A DNA stretch of 45,200 nt from Chloroflexota bacterium (GTDB taxonomy: Bacteria > Chloroflexota > Anaerolineae > Promineifilales > Promineifilaceae), in the NCBI GenBank assembly GCA_029559155.1, contig JAKQCM010000058.1:1-45200 (forward strand), read 5' to 3'. The position numbers were made by a program, and so were the translations under genes. The notes under the pieces are model-generated. The model was not told the origin of the DNA. It searched no databases and saw only the letters and a program-made list of their open reading frames with translations. Below are positions 23,933 through 31,955 of this stretch, in pieces. Within the stretch, counting starts at the first letter, position 1. Every line of letters begins with the position of its first letter.

Positions 23933-24004
23933 TAGCGGGGACAGGATTCGAACCTGCGACCTCCGGGTTATGAGCCCGACGAGCTGCCTCTGCTCTACCC
24001 CGCA
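23933..24004 (-). tRNA. Initiator tRNA-Met (CAT)
   Basis: 72-nt cloverleaf without encoded CCA. The acceptor stem GCGGGG/CCCCGC leaves U1 and U72 unpaired. The anticodon stem has GGG/CCC around CTCATAA. The D stem has A11:U24 rather than Y11:R24. These three features identify the formylatable initiator rather than elongator Met. Discriminator base is A. Confidence 0.95.
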
Positions 24005-24017
24005 TCAACGAGTCGGG

Positions 24018-24045
24018 ATTATAACAAGGCGCGGGTATTTGTCAA
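24018..24045 (-). promoter_or_regulatory. Consensus promoter of initiator tRNA
   Basis: TTGACA (24045-24040), a 16-base spacer and TATAAT (24023-24018) on the minus strand. The predicted start is about 7 bases before the tRNA 5' end. Both hexamers are perfect. Confidence 0.9.
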
Positions 24046-24137
24046 GGGAAATTTTACATAAAAGGGCGACGGCCGTTCTTGCTCCCCCACCCCTGGTCGA
24101 GTATGCTTAACCGCAAAAGACCACCTTAGAGGATGAA

Positions 24138-24701
24138 ATGCCAAGATTAACCAAAATTTATACCCGCAAAGGGGATACCGGCATGACTGCCCTGGCCGGC
24201 GGACAGCAGGTGCCAAAAGAATCGCTGCGAATTGAAGCCTATGGAACGGTGGATGAACTAAATTCCCAATTAGGCGTAGCTTTGGCCTGTAACTTAAGTG
24301 ACCGGCTGACGCTAGAACTCCTGGCTATCCAGAACGAATTGTTTCATTTAGGTTCGGATCTGGCTTTTTTGGAGGAGGACAAAGCCAAGTTTGCTATCCC
24401 GCAGATTGAAGAACGCCATGTACAAAAATTAGAAGCGCTTATTGATGAGTTAACGGCCGTTGTCGGCCCCTTAGAGAACTTTATTTTACCCGGCGGCTCA
24501 GTCGGCGCAGGACACCTGCATGTCGCCCGCACGGTTTGCCGGCGCGCCGAGCGCCACGTCATCGCCTTATCGCGGCAAGATTCTGTCGGCGCACAAGTCA
24601 TCCCCTATCTAAACCGTCTATCCGACGCCCTCTTTGTTATGGCCCGGTATGAAAACCACGCCCAGGGCATCCCAGAACCCTTGTGGGATTCCAGAGCTTA
24701 A
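24138..24701 (+). CDS. PduO-type cob(I)alamin adenosyltransferase
   Basis: 187-aa PduO/MMAB-type ATR, which transfers adenosyl from ATP to cob(I)alamin to make coenzyme B12. The N-terminal [14 protein letters not shown] is the ATP loop, [12 protein letters not shown] follows, and [15 protein letters not shown] is the conserved Arg helix. Length fits. GAGGAT lies 6 bases before the ATG. It heads a plus-strand run of small genes; no B12-dependent enzyme is nearby. Confidence 0.94.
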   Translation: MPRLTKIYTRKGDTGMTALAGGQQVPKESLRIEAYGTVDELNSQLGVALACNLSDRLTLELLAIQNELFHLGSDLAFLEEDKAKFAIPQIEERHVQKLEALIDELTAVVGPLENFILPGGSVGAGHLHVARTVCRRAERHVIALSRQDSVGAQVIPYLNRLSDALFVMARYENHAQGIPEPLWDSRA

Positions 24702-24769
24702 GGCGAGATGCCGGTTTTCTACTTTTTAGGTACACTTTTCACCATCAAAACGATTGATTGGAGTTAGGC

Positions 24770-24931
24770 ATGTTTACAAATTTGCTTGTTATTACCATTT
24801 TAATTATCGCTTCCTGGTTGGGCGCGACGATCTATTATTTGTACACTTCGCGGCAGCAAGAAACATTAAAAGACGACATTCAAACTTTACAAACCCTGTT
24901 GGATAAAACCGAAAAAGACGCGTCGCAATAG
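24770..24931 (+). CDS. 53-aa single-pass membrane peptide (CcmD-like style)
   Basis: Short frame MFTNLLVITI... with one transmembrane helix (residues 4-24), then a charged, Gln-rich amphipathic tail (SRQQETLKDDIQTLQTLL) likely to form a coiled coil. GGAG lies 5-9 bases before ATG 24770, which supports translation. The layout resembles CcmD, the small haem-exporter subunit, but no other ccm gene is near, so the role is unassigned. Confidence 0.7.
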   Translation: MFTNLLVITILIIASWLGATIYYLYTSRQQETLKDDIQTLQTLLDKTEKDASQ

Positions 24932-24966
24932 GCGCGGCCAATCATTTGGTCTTTTGGGAGGGAACG

Positions 24967-25629
24967 GTGCGGAAAATAGTTGCCATTTTCATACTGGTTT
25001 TTAGCGGCACGGTATTTTTAGCTGCCTGCAATCTTGGCGGCAGCAGCATCGATGAGTGTAACGCTGGCGGCGTTTTGTTTGCTGATGATTTTAGCGGTGA
25101 ACAAACCTGCGGTTGGGCGCTTTACAATCGCGGCGGCGCGATTACCGAGATTGATGCGGGCGTTCTGCGCATCAGCACCAGCCAGCCGGGGCAGGTTCGG
25201 TGGACGAATCCGGGACGCAGTTTTGATGATGCGATCATCACTGTCCAGGCAAGGCAGGTGAGTGGTCCAGACAACAATGCTTATGGCGTCATTTGCCGTT
25301 ACCAGAACGAAGAGAATTTTTACATCTTTCTGATCGGCGGTGACGGGTATTACGCGATTGGAAAATATACGAGTGACTCACCGACGGTGACTTATCTGAC
25401 GGCAAATGGCGAATACCAATACTCCGACGCGATTAATCAGGGTCTGGCTACCAATCAGATCCGCGCCAGCTGCATTGGCAACGAGTTGAGTCTGGCGGCG
25501 AATGGCATTCCATTGGTGACAGTGACTGATCCTACGTTTGTCATTGGCGATGTGGGGTTGGGTGTTAGTACGTTGGAGCCGGGCACGGCCGTTGTCGAAT
25601 TTTCAGATTTTCGCGTGGTTGCGCCCTAG
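24967..25629 (+). CDS. Secreted lipoprotein with concanavalin-like domain
   Basis: 220-aa lipoprotein. A basic start (VRKIVAIF), a hydrophobic core and the lipobox LAAC at about residues 17-20 are cleaved to anchor a beta-rich domain outside the membrane. The body (FADDFSG... WTNPGRSFDDAIITVQARQ... YGVICRYQNEENFYIFLI) has the pattern of DUF1080/LamG-like jelly-roll domains. GTG 24967 is preferred because GGGAGGG precedes it closely. The next gene encodes a paralogue with the same order of segments. Ligand unknown. Confidence 0.8.
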   Translation: MRKIVAIFILVFSGTVFLAACNLGGSSIDECNAGGVLFADDFSGEQTCGWALYNRGGAITEIDAGVLRISTSQPGQVRWTNPGRSFDDAIITVQARQVSGPDNNAYGVICRYQNEENFYIFLIGGDGYYAIGKYTSDSPTVTYLTANGEYQYSDAINQGLATNQIRASCIGNELSLAANGIPLVTVTDPTFVIGDVGLGVSTLEPGTAVVEFSDFRVVAP

Positions 25630-25685
25630 AACCTATTCAGTACCGGTCCAAAAATTCGCCTTGTTAGGTGATTGGAGATTCGATT

Positions 25686-26342
25686 TTGCGGCAAAAGCGC
25701 CTGATTATTAGTTTGTTGTTCCTTGTTGTTGGCGGACTGACGGCCTGCAGTGGCGGCGCGGAAACCCCCAACCCAGGCGGCAAAGACGCACTCTTTGCCG
25801 ACACCTTTTCCCCGGATTCTACCGGCCCGTGGTTGTTGGAAGGGGATGATGTGGGCAGAACGGCCGTTATCAACCAGGAGCTTGTCATCGCCATCGATCA
25901 GCCCAATACCTTTCAGTTTTCCACCCTATCAGAGCCGTTGTTTAACGATTTTATGTTGGAAGTCGATGCGCGCCAGCTAGCCGGGAATCCCGAAAGCAGC
26001 TTTGGCGTGCTGGTTCGGATGCAAAATAACGATCAGTTTTACCGTTTCGACATCACCGGCAGCGGCCTCTACATGGTTCAGTGGCGCAATGCCAATGGCA
26101 GTTGGAACCAGGCCTTACCGGATTGGACTGCCTCTGACGCCATTAACCAGGGCCTGAACGTCCCCAATCGCTTAAAAGTGGTCGCCCAAGGCTCCAATCT
26201 GTCGTTTTATGTCAACGACGTTCTCCTGCAGCAAATCAATGACGCTCTATTCCTTTCTGGCGCAATTGGTTTGGCTGCCGGTACCTTTGGCCAACCGGGT
26301 TTGCAGGTCGCTTTCGACAACGTCGTTGTGCGGGAACCGTAA
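25686..26342 (+). CDS. Paralogous secreted lipoprotein, concanavalin-like
   Basis: 218-aa lipoprotein paralogous to its upstream neighbour. Lipobox LTAC follows a hydrophobic signal. The body repeats the segments LFADTFSPDS, VDARQLAGNPESSFGVLVRMQNNDQFYRFDI and SDAINQGLNVPNRLKVVAQGSNLSFYVND that match the first copy in order. TTG 25686 is chosen since GGAG lies 8 bases upstream. It ends with TAATG shared with the fructosamine-kinase-like gene, so the genes are cotranscribed. Confidence 0.8.
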   Translation: MRQKRLIISLLFLVVGGLTACSGGAETPNPGGKDALFADTFSPDSTGPWLLEGDDVGRTAVINQELVIAIDQPNTFQFSTLSEPLFNDFMLEVDARQLAGNPESSFGVLVRMQNNDQFYRFDITGSGLYMVQWRNANGSWNQALPDWTASDAINQGLNVPNRLKVVAQGSNLSFYVNDVLLQQINDALFLSGAIGLAAGTFGQPGLQVAFDNVVVREP

Positions 26343-27190
26343 TGAACCGCCAACAAATTGAAGCGGCATTCGGCACGGCCGTACGCGATGTGGCTCCACT
26401 CAGCGGCGGCTGTGTTGGGCAGGTATACCTGCTTACCCTTGCCGATAAGCGGCAAGTTGTCGCTAAGGTTGATGATCATCCCCATTCCTCATTAGCCCGT
26501 GAAGGGTTTATGCTTCGATTTCTGGCCCAGCACAGCAGTTTGCCGGTTCCTGAGGTTTTGTATGAGGCCGATGGGCTGCTGGTCATGGCATATTTGCCGG
26601 GAGAGAGCCATTTTACAGCGGGCAGCCAGGAACATGCGGCGGAATTATTGGCGTCGCTGCATCAGCTTACGGCTGCGTCTTATGGTTTGGAGCAAGATAC
26701 TTTGATTGGCGGGCTGCACCAGCCGAATTTGTGGATGCCCACCTGGCTTGATTTTTTTCGCGAGCGGCGATTGTTGTATATGGCGGAAGAGGGGGTGCGT
26801 TCTGGCCGCCTGCCGGCTCCTGTCTTGCGGCGGTTGGGACGATTTTGTGAACGTTTGGACAAATGGCTCGTGGAACCGGAACGGCCGTCTCTGATTCATG
26901 GCGACGTCTGGACAACCAACGTCCTGGCCGTTGGCGATCGGATTACCGGGTTTGTCGACCCGGCCATTTATTACGCCCATGCGGAAATGGAGCTGGCGTT
27001 TATTACGTTATTTGGCACATTTTCACGGCCGTTCTTCGCTCGCTATGACGAAATCAGGCCGATAAGCCCTGGTTTTTTTGCCGAAAGGCGCGATATTTAT
27101 AATTTGTATCCGTTATTGGTTCATGTGCGGCTATTTGGCGGAAGTTATGTCAATCAGGTCGATCGAACATTGCGCCAATTTGGATTTTGA
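26342..27190 (+). CDS. Fructosamine-kinase-like phosphotransferase
   Basis: 282-aa kinase-fold protein of the fructosamine 3-kinase / aminoglycoside phosphotransferase group. Opening motif LSGGCVGQVYLL with VVAKVDD lysine, catalytic SLIHGDVWTTNVL (near residue 185) and metal-binding GFVDPAIYYAHAEMELAF. FN3K-type enzymes phosphorylate glycated lysines so that the adduct falls off (protein deglycation). The gene overlaps the lipoprotein stop by one base. Best reading is deglycation or small-molecule phosphorylation. Confidence 0.87.
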   Translation: MNRQQIEAAFGTAVRDVAPLSGGCVGQVYLLTLADKRQVVAKVDDHPHSSLAREGFMLRFLAQHSSLPVPEVLYEADGLLVMAYLPGESHFTAGSQEHAAELLASLHQLTAASYGLEQDTLIGGLHQPNLWMPTWLDFFRERRLLYMAEEGVRSGRLPAPVLRRLGRFCERLDKWLVEPERPSLIHGDVWTTNVLAVGDRITGFVDPAIYYAHAEMELAFITLFGTFSRPFFARYDEIRPISPGFFAERRDIYNLYPLLVHVRLFGGSYVNQVDRTLRQFGF

Positions 27191-27234
27191 ACATTCGGCT
27201 GTAGGCGCCTAGATTAGCTTTATTTATGGTTTGA

Positions 27235-27426
27235 ATGGTAAAACGACTGGTTGAGAGTTATCAGGTGACGGAACGTGTGGAAATATGTTTTGGTGAGAAT
27301 GTGTGGCTGCCGGCGACGGTGCGAGAATTACAGCACCCGGGAATATGGGCACAAACCGCGGACGGCCGTCTCTGGTTTGTCACCAATATCAGGCATATTC
27401 GCCGCCAGAGTGGTACAGAACAGTGA
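27235..27426 (+). CDS. 63-aa protein of unknown function
   Basis: Small basic protein (MVKRLVESYQVTERVEICFGENVWLPATVREL...) with the look of a short all-beta (SH3-like) domain: alternating hydrophobics, a central PG turn and a basic C-terminus. It ends 2 bp before the methyltransferase ATG. No SD is seen before its ATG at 27235, so translation may be weak. The tight spacing to the next gene supports it being real. Confidence 0.55.
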   Translation: MVKRLVESYQVTERVEICFGENVWLPATVRELQHPGIWAQTADGRLWFVTNIRHIRRQSGTEQ

Positions 27427-27428
27427 AC

Positions 27429-28136
27429 ATGCACGAAGAAACTGTCCGTAAATTATTGGCGTTGAACCAAGACTTTTATAACGATTTGGCTGTGCCTTTT
27501 GCTGAAAGCCGGGCAAGACCGCAGCCGGGTTTTCAGCAATTACTGGCGGAACTGCCAAATCCTTGTGATTATCTGCTGGATGTGGGGTGTGGCGACGGCC
27601 GTTTGGGCCGGTACCTCCAGGCGCGGCGCGCAGTCAAATGGTACACTGGCGTTGATTTTAGCGCCGAATTATTGGCCAGAGCCGAATCGATTACCATGGG
27701 TGATTTTCACCAACGCGACATCAGCCAGCCCGGTTCGCTGTATGGGTTGGGGCAATATCAGGCCATTGCCTGCCTGGCGGTGTTGCAGCACATCCCCGGC
27801 GCGCAAAACAGGCAGGTGTTGGTCAATGAAATGGCGCGGTCGCTAATGCCCAACGGCCGTATCTTCATCTCCACCTGGCAATTTTTAAGCAGCGAACGCC
27901 AGCAGCGAAAAATTATCGATTGGGCCGCTGTCGGGCTGACCGAATCTGATGTGGACCCAAACGATTTCTTGTTGACCTGGCAGCGCGACGAATTTGGTCT
28001 GCGCTATGTCCGCATGATTGATGAAACCGAGATTGCGTCGTTGGCCGCCGCGGCCGGCCTGCAGGTGGTGGGGCAGTTTAGGGCAGACGGCCGTGAAGGA
28101 AACCTGAGCCTCTACAGCATTCTTGAATTTGTGTAG
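27429..28136 (+). CDS. Trm9/ALKBH8-like SAM methyltransferase
   Basis: 235-aa class I methyltransferase. LLDVGCGDGRLGRYL is motif I, VDFSAELLARAE motif II, and LAVLQHIPGAQNRQ a motif-IV region. The N-terminal ETVRKLLALNQDFYNDLAVPFAESR resembles Trm9/ALKBH8-type enzymes that methylate the wobble-uridine side chain of tRNA, so an RNA substrate is plausible but unproven. ATG 27429 begins 2 bp after the 63-aa gene stops. Confidence 0.8.
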   Translation: MHEETVRKLLALNQDFYNDLAVPFAESRARPQPGFQQLLAELPNPCDYLLDVGCGDGRLGRYLQARRAVKWYTGVDFSAELLARAESITMGDFHQRDISQPGSLYGLGQYQAIACLAVLQHIPGAQNRQVLVNEMARSLMPNGRIFISTWQFLSSERQQRKIIDWAAVGLTESDVDPNDFLLTWQRDEFGLRYVRMIDETEIASLAAAAGLQVVGQFRADGREGNLSLYSILEFV

Positions 28137-28381
28137 GGATCATGGACGGGTGGCAACCGCAAAGAGCGCGGAGAACGCAAAGGGGAAACATGGAAAACTT
28201 TGCGCACGCTGCCTCGTTTGTGGTAAAAGTTGTTTAAAGAACTCCTCGCCGTCATAAATTTTTACCTTTGCGCCAGACCCCACATGCCCAATTTGCCGGA
28301 TTTCTACCAAGTCATGGTGAACGGCCGTCACTTGCCGCCGTACAATCGCCAGTGTTACAATCGTTTTTTGGAGGATTTCTC
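28137..28381. promoter_or_regulatory. Intergenic region with promoter for the GatB/YqeY operon
   Basis: A promoter fits at 28332-28361: TTGCCG, 18-base spacer, TACAAT, 20 bases before the ATG. Upstream lie CGCAAAG copies (near 28158 and 28176) and inverted CTTTGCG (28198-28204), a weak hairpin. No gene was found in the 245 bp. Confidence 0.55.
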
Positions 28382-28828
28382 ATGACGCTTAGCGAAAAAT
28401 TACGCACCGACATGGCCAACGCCATGAAACAATCAGATAATGAAACCAGAGATGTGCTGCGTATGTTGTTGGCCGCCATTAAACAGGTGGAAGTAGACGA
28501 CCAAGTCACCCTGGACGACAGTGGCGTGGCCGCTGTGCTGGCCAAACAAGCCAAGCAGCGCCGCGAAAGCATCGCCGATTATGAAAAAGCGGGTCGCCAT
28601 GAATTGGTAGCCCAGGAACAGGCCGAATTGGCGATCATCGAATCCTATTTGCCCCAGTTGATGGATCGTGAAGCGGTGAAAGCCGTGGCCGCACAGGTTA
28701 TCGCCGATTTGGGCGTTAGCGATATGAAGGGCATGGGGCAGGTGATGGGAAAATTGATGCCCCAACTAAAAGGCCAGGCAGACGGCTGTATCGTCAATGA
28801 GGTTGTGCGCGAGCTGCTCGCCAACTGA
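28382..28828 (+). CDS. GatB/YqeY-domain protein
   Basis: 148-aa protein of the GatB/YqeY family, stand-alone relatives of the tail of the Glu-tRNA(Gln) amidotransferase B subunit, possibly tRNA-binding. Typical segments are LRTDMANAMKQSDNETRDVLRMLLAAIKQ and LPQLMDREAVKAV, ending GQADGCIVNEVVRELL. GGAGG lies 7 bases before ATG 28382. It heads the operon with the 7TM-HD, ybeY and dgkA genes. Confidence 0.93.
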   Translation: MTLSEKLRTDMANAMKQSDNETRDVLRMLLAAIKQVEVDDQVTLDDSGVAAVLAKQAKQRRESIADYEKAGRHELVAQEQAELAIIESYLPQLMDREAVKAVAAQVIADLGVSDMKGMGQVMGKLMPQLKGQADGCIVNEVVRELLAN

Positions 28829-28855
28829 TTGGCAAGGACATTATCACCCGAAACA

Positions 28856-31027
28856 ATGGAATCTAATCTGGACTTGTGGCAGCGAGGGCGGCACGCTTTT
28901 CGCCAGTCTATTCTGTGGGTATATGCCCTCATTATAGCCCTGGGTCTCACGCTCATTCTCTCTTTCCAACTCTTCCAGCCCTCTGATGTCATTGTCACCC
29001 TTAATGAGCCTGCCACAGCGGAAATTGTCGCCCCTTATACACATTCATTTACCAGCGAAGTATTAACCGAGCAGGCTCGTCAGGATGCCGCCAAAGCGGT
29101 TGCCGATCAATACACTGCGCTTGATCTGAACATTGGCCGCACCCAACTCAACCTGGCCAGCCAGATGTTTAACTACATCGACACCATCCGCGCCGACAGC
29201 CAGGCCAACCAGGCGCGAAAAATCCAATACTTGCAGGCCATTCAAACGGCCGTTATCGACGAATTAGTCGCTGCCGATTTGTTGGCCATGAACGAGGCCG
29301 AGTACACAGTCGCCCGCCAGGAAGTGCTGGACATCATCGACACCGTGATGCGCCAGGAAATTAAAGAAAGCCAACTGCGTGATGCACAGCGGGCCGCGCG
29401 GCTGCAGGCGAGCCTGAATCTGACCCGCGCGCAGGAAAATGTCGTTACCAATTTAGCCCCGCAGTTTATTGTGCCCAACGTGTTCCTGGACGAGGTAGCC
29501 ACCCAGGCAAAACGCGCGGAAGCGGCTACGGCCGTTCAGCCCATTTCCCGAACCGTCTACAAAGGGCAAGTAATCATTCAGGCCGGTAAAATTGTAGACG
29601 CAGCCGATTTAGAGCTGCTCACCGAATTAGGTTTGCTGCAAGTAAAAACCAACTGGCGCACCGTTATCAGCACCTTTTTGTCATCGCTGCTGGCTGTGGT
29701 GATTATTTCCTTGTTCTGGCAGCAGTTCGAGCCAATAATTCGCCAAAACACCCGTTATCTGTCTGCTTTGGGTAGTATCATCTGGATTTTTGCCTTGCTG
29801 GCCAAGCTGCTGCCGACGGGCACGACCTATATTTTGTATTGGTATCCTCTGGCGGCCATGGCGATGCTGCTGGCCGTGATTTATGATGAAGCCATGTCGA
29901 TTGTCGTCACTGTTGTCATGGCCGGTCTGATTGGCTTCAACGTTGCCAATTCGCTGGAACTCACGATCTACTATGCCGCTGGCGGGCTGCTGGCGGCTCT
30001 CACCCTGCGAGACGCACAGCGCGTTAACGCGTTCTTTCGCGCCGGAGTGGTGGCGGCCGTTGGTTATATAACGGTCATTGTCATTTTTCGTCTGACGCAA
30101 GATATTGGCACATTGGAGCTTCTCCAGCTTTTGCTGTATGGGTTGGCAAACGGCGTGTTGTCTGCGGCGCTGACGTTGGTAGGCTTTTTTGCTTTGGGCA
30201 GCATATTTAAGATGACCACTACGCTGCAATTGCAAGAATTATCGCGCTTAGACCATCCGCTCCTGCAAGAACTGCTGCGCCGCGCACCGGGAACGTATCA
30301 CCACAGCATTATGGTGGCCAATCTGGCCGAACAGGCCGCCGATCGTATCAAAGCGCAGAGTACATTGGTGCGGGTAGGCGCGTTTTACCATGACATCGGC
30401 AAGATGAACAACCCGTCTTTCTTTACGGAGAATCAGGAGGGGCATAATCCTCATGATTCCATCGGCCCGGAGCGCAGCGCGGAAATTATTGTGAGCCATG
30501 TGACCGACGGCCTGGAATTGGCCCGCCGGTATAAACTGCCGGATCGTATTCGTGATTTTATTGCAGAGCATCACGGCCGTCGGCTGGTGCGTGGGTTTTA
30601 CCTAAAGGCTGTCGAACAGGCTGGCGGCGATGAAACACAGGTGGACGAAAGCCGTTACCGTTATCCGGGGCCGCGCCCGCAGTCGCGGGAATCGGGCATT
30701 GTCATGCTGGCCGATGCGGTTGAGGCTACTTCCAGCGCCTTGCGCCCAAATACGGAAAAGGCAATCGAGAAGTTGGTGACAACCATCATTCAAGAGGATT
30801 TGCGCGAAGGACAACTGAACAACTCCGGTCTAACTCTGGGCGATATTCAGATGATTCGGGAATCGTTTATTGAAGCGTTGAAGGGGCGGTTCCATGTTCG
30901 CGTGCGGTATCCGGGCAATGAAGAGATGGAAGATAAGGATACACCGTTGGTAGAAGGTCCCAAAGCGCCGTTGACGCTGCCGCCGCCGGAACAAATTGGC
31001 GAGCGAGTATTAACCGATAAATCGTGA
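28856..31027 (+). CDS. 7TM-HD membrane phosphodiesterase (PgpH-like)
   Basis: About 723-aa protein of the 7TMR-HD (PgpH) type, which degrades cyclic di-AMP. One N-terminal helix (VYALIIALGLTLIL), an extracellular 7TMR-HDED domain (about 45-270), seven helices (about 275-465) and a cytoplasmic HD domain with YHHSIMVANLAEQAADRI, FYHDIGKM and AEHHG metal motifs. ATG 28856 is chosen over TTG 28829; neither has a strong SD, and coupling to the gene just upstream is likely. Next to ybeY and dgkA, as in many Gram-positives and Chloroflexota. Confidence 0.93.
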   Translation: MESNLDLWQRGRHAFRQSILWVYALIIALGLTLILSFQLFQPSDVIVTLNEPATAEIVAPYTHSFTSEVLTEQARQDAAKAVADQYTALDLNIGRTQLNLASQMFNYIDTIRADSQANQARKIQYLQAIQTAVIDELVAADLLAMNEAEYTVARQEVLDIIDTVMRQEIKESQLRDAQRAARLQASLNLTRAQENVVTNLAPQFIVPNVFLDEVATQAKRAEAATAVQPISRTVYKGQVIIQAGKIVDAADLELLTELGLLQVKTNWRTVISTFLSSLLAVVIISLFWQQFEPIIRQNTRYLSALGSIIWIFALLAKLLPTGTTYILYWYPLAAMAMLLAVIYDEAMSIVVTVVMAGLIGFNVANSLELTIYYAAGGLLAALTLRDAQRVNAFFRAGVVAAVGYITVIVIFRLTQDIGTLELLQLLLYGLANGVLSAALTLVGFFALGSIFKMTTTLQLQELSRLDHPLLQELLRRAPGTYHHSIMVANLAEQAADRIKAQSTLVRVGAFYHDIGKMNNPSFFTENQEGHNPHDSIGPERSAEIIVSHVTDGLELARRYKLPDRIRDFIAEHHGRRLVRGFYLKAVEQAGGDETQVDESRYRYPGPRPQSRESGIVMLADAVEATSSALRPNTEKAIEKLVTTIIQEDLREGQLNNSGLTLGDIQMIRESFIEALKGRFHVRVRYPGNEEMEDKDTPLVEGPKAPLTLPPPEQIGERVLTDKS

Positions 31028-31038
31028 GGATGTGGGGC

Positions 31039-31521
31039 ATGGATTCTTTTGTGATTGATGTGATGGTGGAAGTGGAGATGGCTTCGGCGCCTGAAGATGT
31101 GGCGGCATTGTTGGAAACGGCCGTGCGCGCCACCTTAACCCACGAGGAACAACAACCTCCCCTGGAACTGTCTGTCTTGCTGACCGATGACGCAGAAATA
31201 CAGCAAATGAATCGTGACTTTCGCGGCGTCGATAAGCCGACCGATGTATTGAGCTTTCCGGCGGGCGAGGCGCTGCCCGGCATGGAAGACGCCGATCCGT
31301 ATCTGGGCGACATTGCCATTTCCGCGCCATATGCGGCGCGGCAAGCAGCCCAGGCCGGACATGACCTGGCCGGGGAATTGCAGTTGCTGGTTATTCATGG
31401 CGTGCTGCATTTGCTCGGATACGATCATGACGATCCGGAAGAGAAGGCGGCGATGTGGGCAGCGCAAACGGCCGTGCTCGCCGAACTCCACTTGCAGCAT
31501 GTTACCCCAACCGAAGTCTGA
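31039..31521 (+). CDS. ybeY: Endoribonuclease YbeY
   Basis: 160-aa single-strand-specific metal endoribonuclease needed for rRNA maturation. The zinc site HGVLHLLGYDH (H-x3-H-x5-H) is near residues 122-132, after the conserved NRDFRGVDKPTDVLSFP segment. ATG 31039 is preferred with GAGG 10 bases upstream. Follows the 7TM-HD gene directly. Confidence 0.95.
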   Translation: MDSFVIDVMVEVEMASAPEDVAALLETAVRATLTHEEQQPPLELSVLLTDDAEIQQMNRDFRGVDKPTDVLSFPAGEALPGMEDADPYLGDIAISAPYAARQAAQAGHDLAGELQLLVIHGVLHLLGYDHDDPEEKAAMWAAQTAVLAELHLQHVTPTEV

Positions 31522-31522
31522 A

Positions 31523-31918
31523 ATGTCTGAACCACGCCGCGGCGAACTTTACAGCCGGGTAAAAAGTTTTCGTTATGCCTTTGAAGGGTGGTGGCATGTA
31601 TTATCCACGCAGCACAATGCCTGGATTCATGCCCTGGTGAGTGTGGCGGTTTTGGGGTTGGGTTTGTGGTTGGGCATTTCGCGGCAAGAATGGGCGATTA
31701 TTATCTTGGCGGTAACGGCCGTGTGGACAGCCGAATTCATGAACACAGCCCTGGAAGCCCTCGTCGATCTGGTCGCCCCCGATTACCATCCCCTGGCAAA
31801 AATTGCCAAAGACGTTGCCGCAGCGGCCGTGCTGATCGGCGCGCTGGGGTCCATCCTCATTGGCCTGCTTATCTTAGGTCCGCCGCTCTGGCAAAAAATC
31901 GCATCCATCACATTTTAG
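31523..31918 (+). CDS. dgkA: Diacylglycerol/undecaprenol kinase
   Basis: 131-aa small membrane kinase of the DgkA family (Gram-positive type, often undecaprenol kinase). Three helices and the signature FMNTALEALVDLVAPDYHPLAKIAKDVAAAAV with the E-x7-D and K residues. The ATG lies 1 bp after the ybeY stop. It recycles lipid carrier or diacylglycerol at the inner membrane. Confidence 0.94.
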   Translation: MSEPRRGELYSRVKSFRYAFEGWWHVLSTQHNAWIHALVSVAVLGLGLWLGISRQEWAIIILAVTAVWTAEFMNTALEALVDLVAPDYHPLAKIAKDVAAAAVLIGALGSILIGLLILGPPLWQKIASITF

Positions 31919-31955
31919 AACTTGCCGGCCAATCACTTCCGCGTCAGATTGCCAT

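Noticed and set aside
28150..28204. CGCAAAG-type repeats as a CRISPR or mobile element
   Set aside because: Only two direct and one inverted short copies with no regular spacers or terminal repeats.
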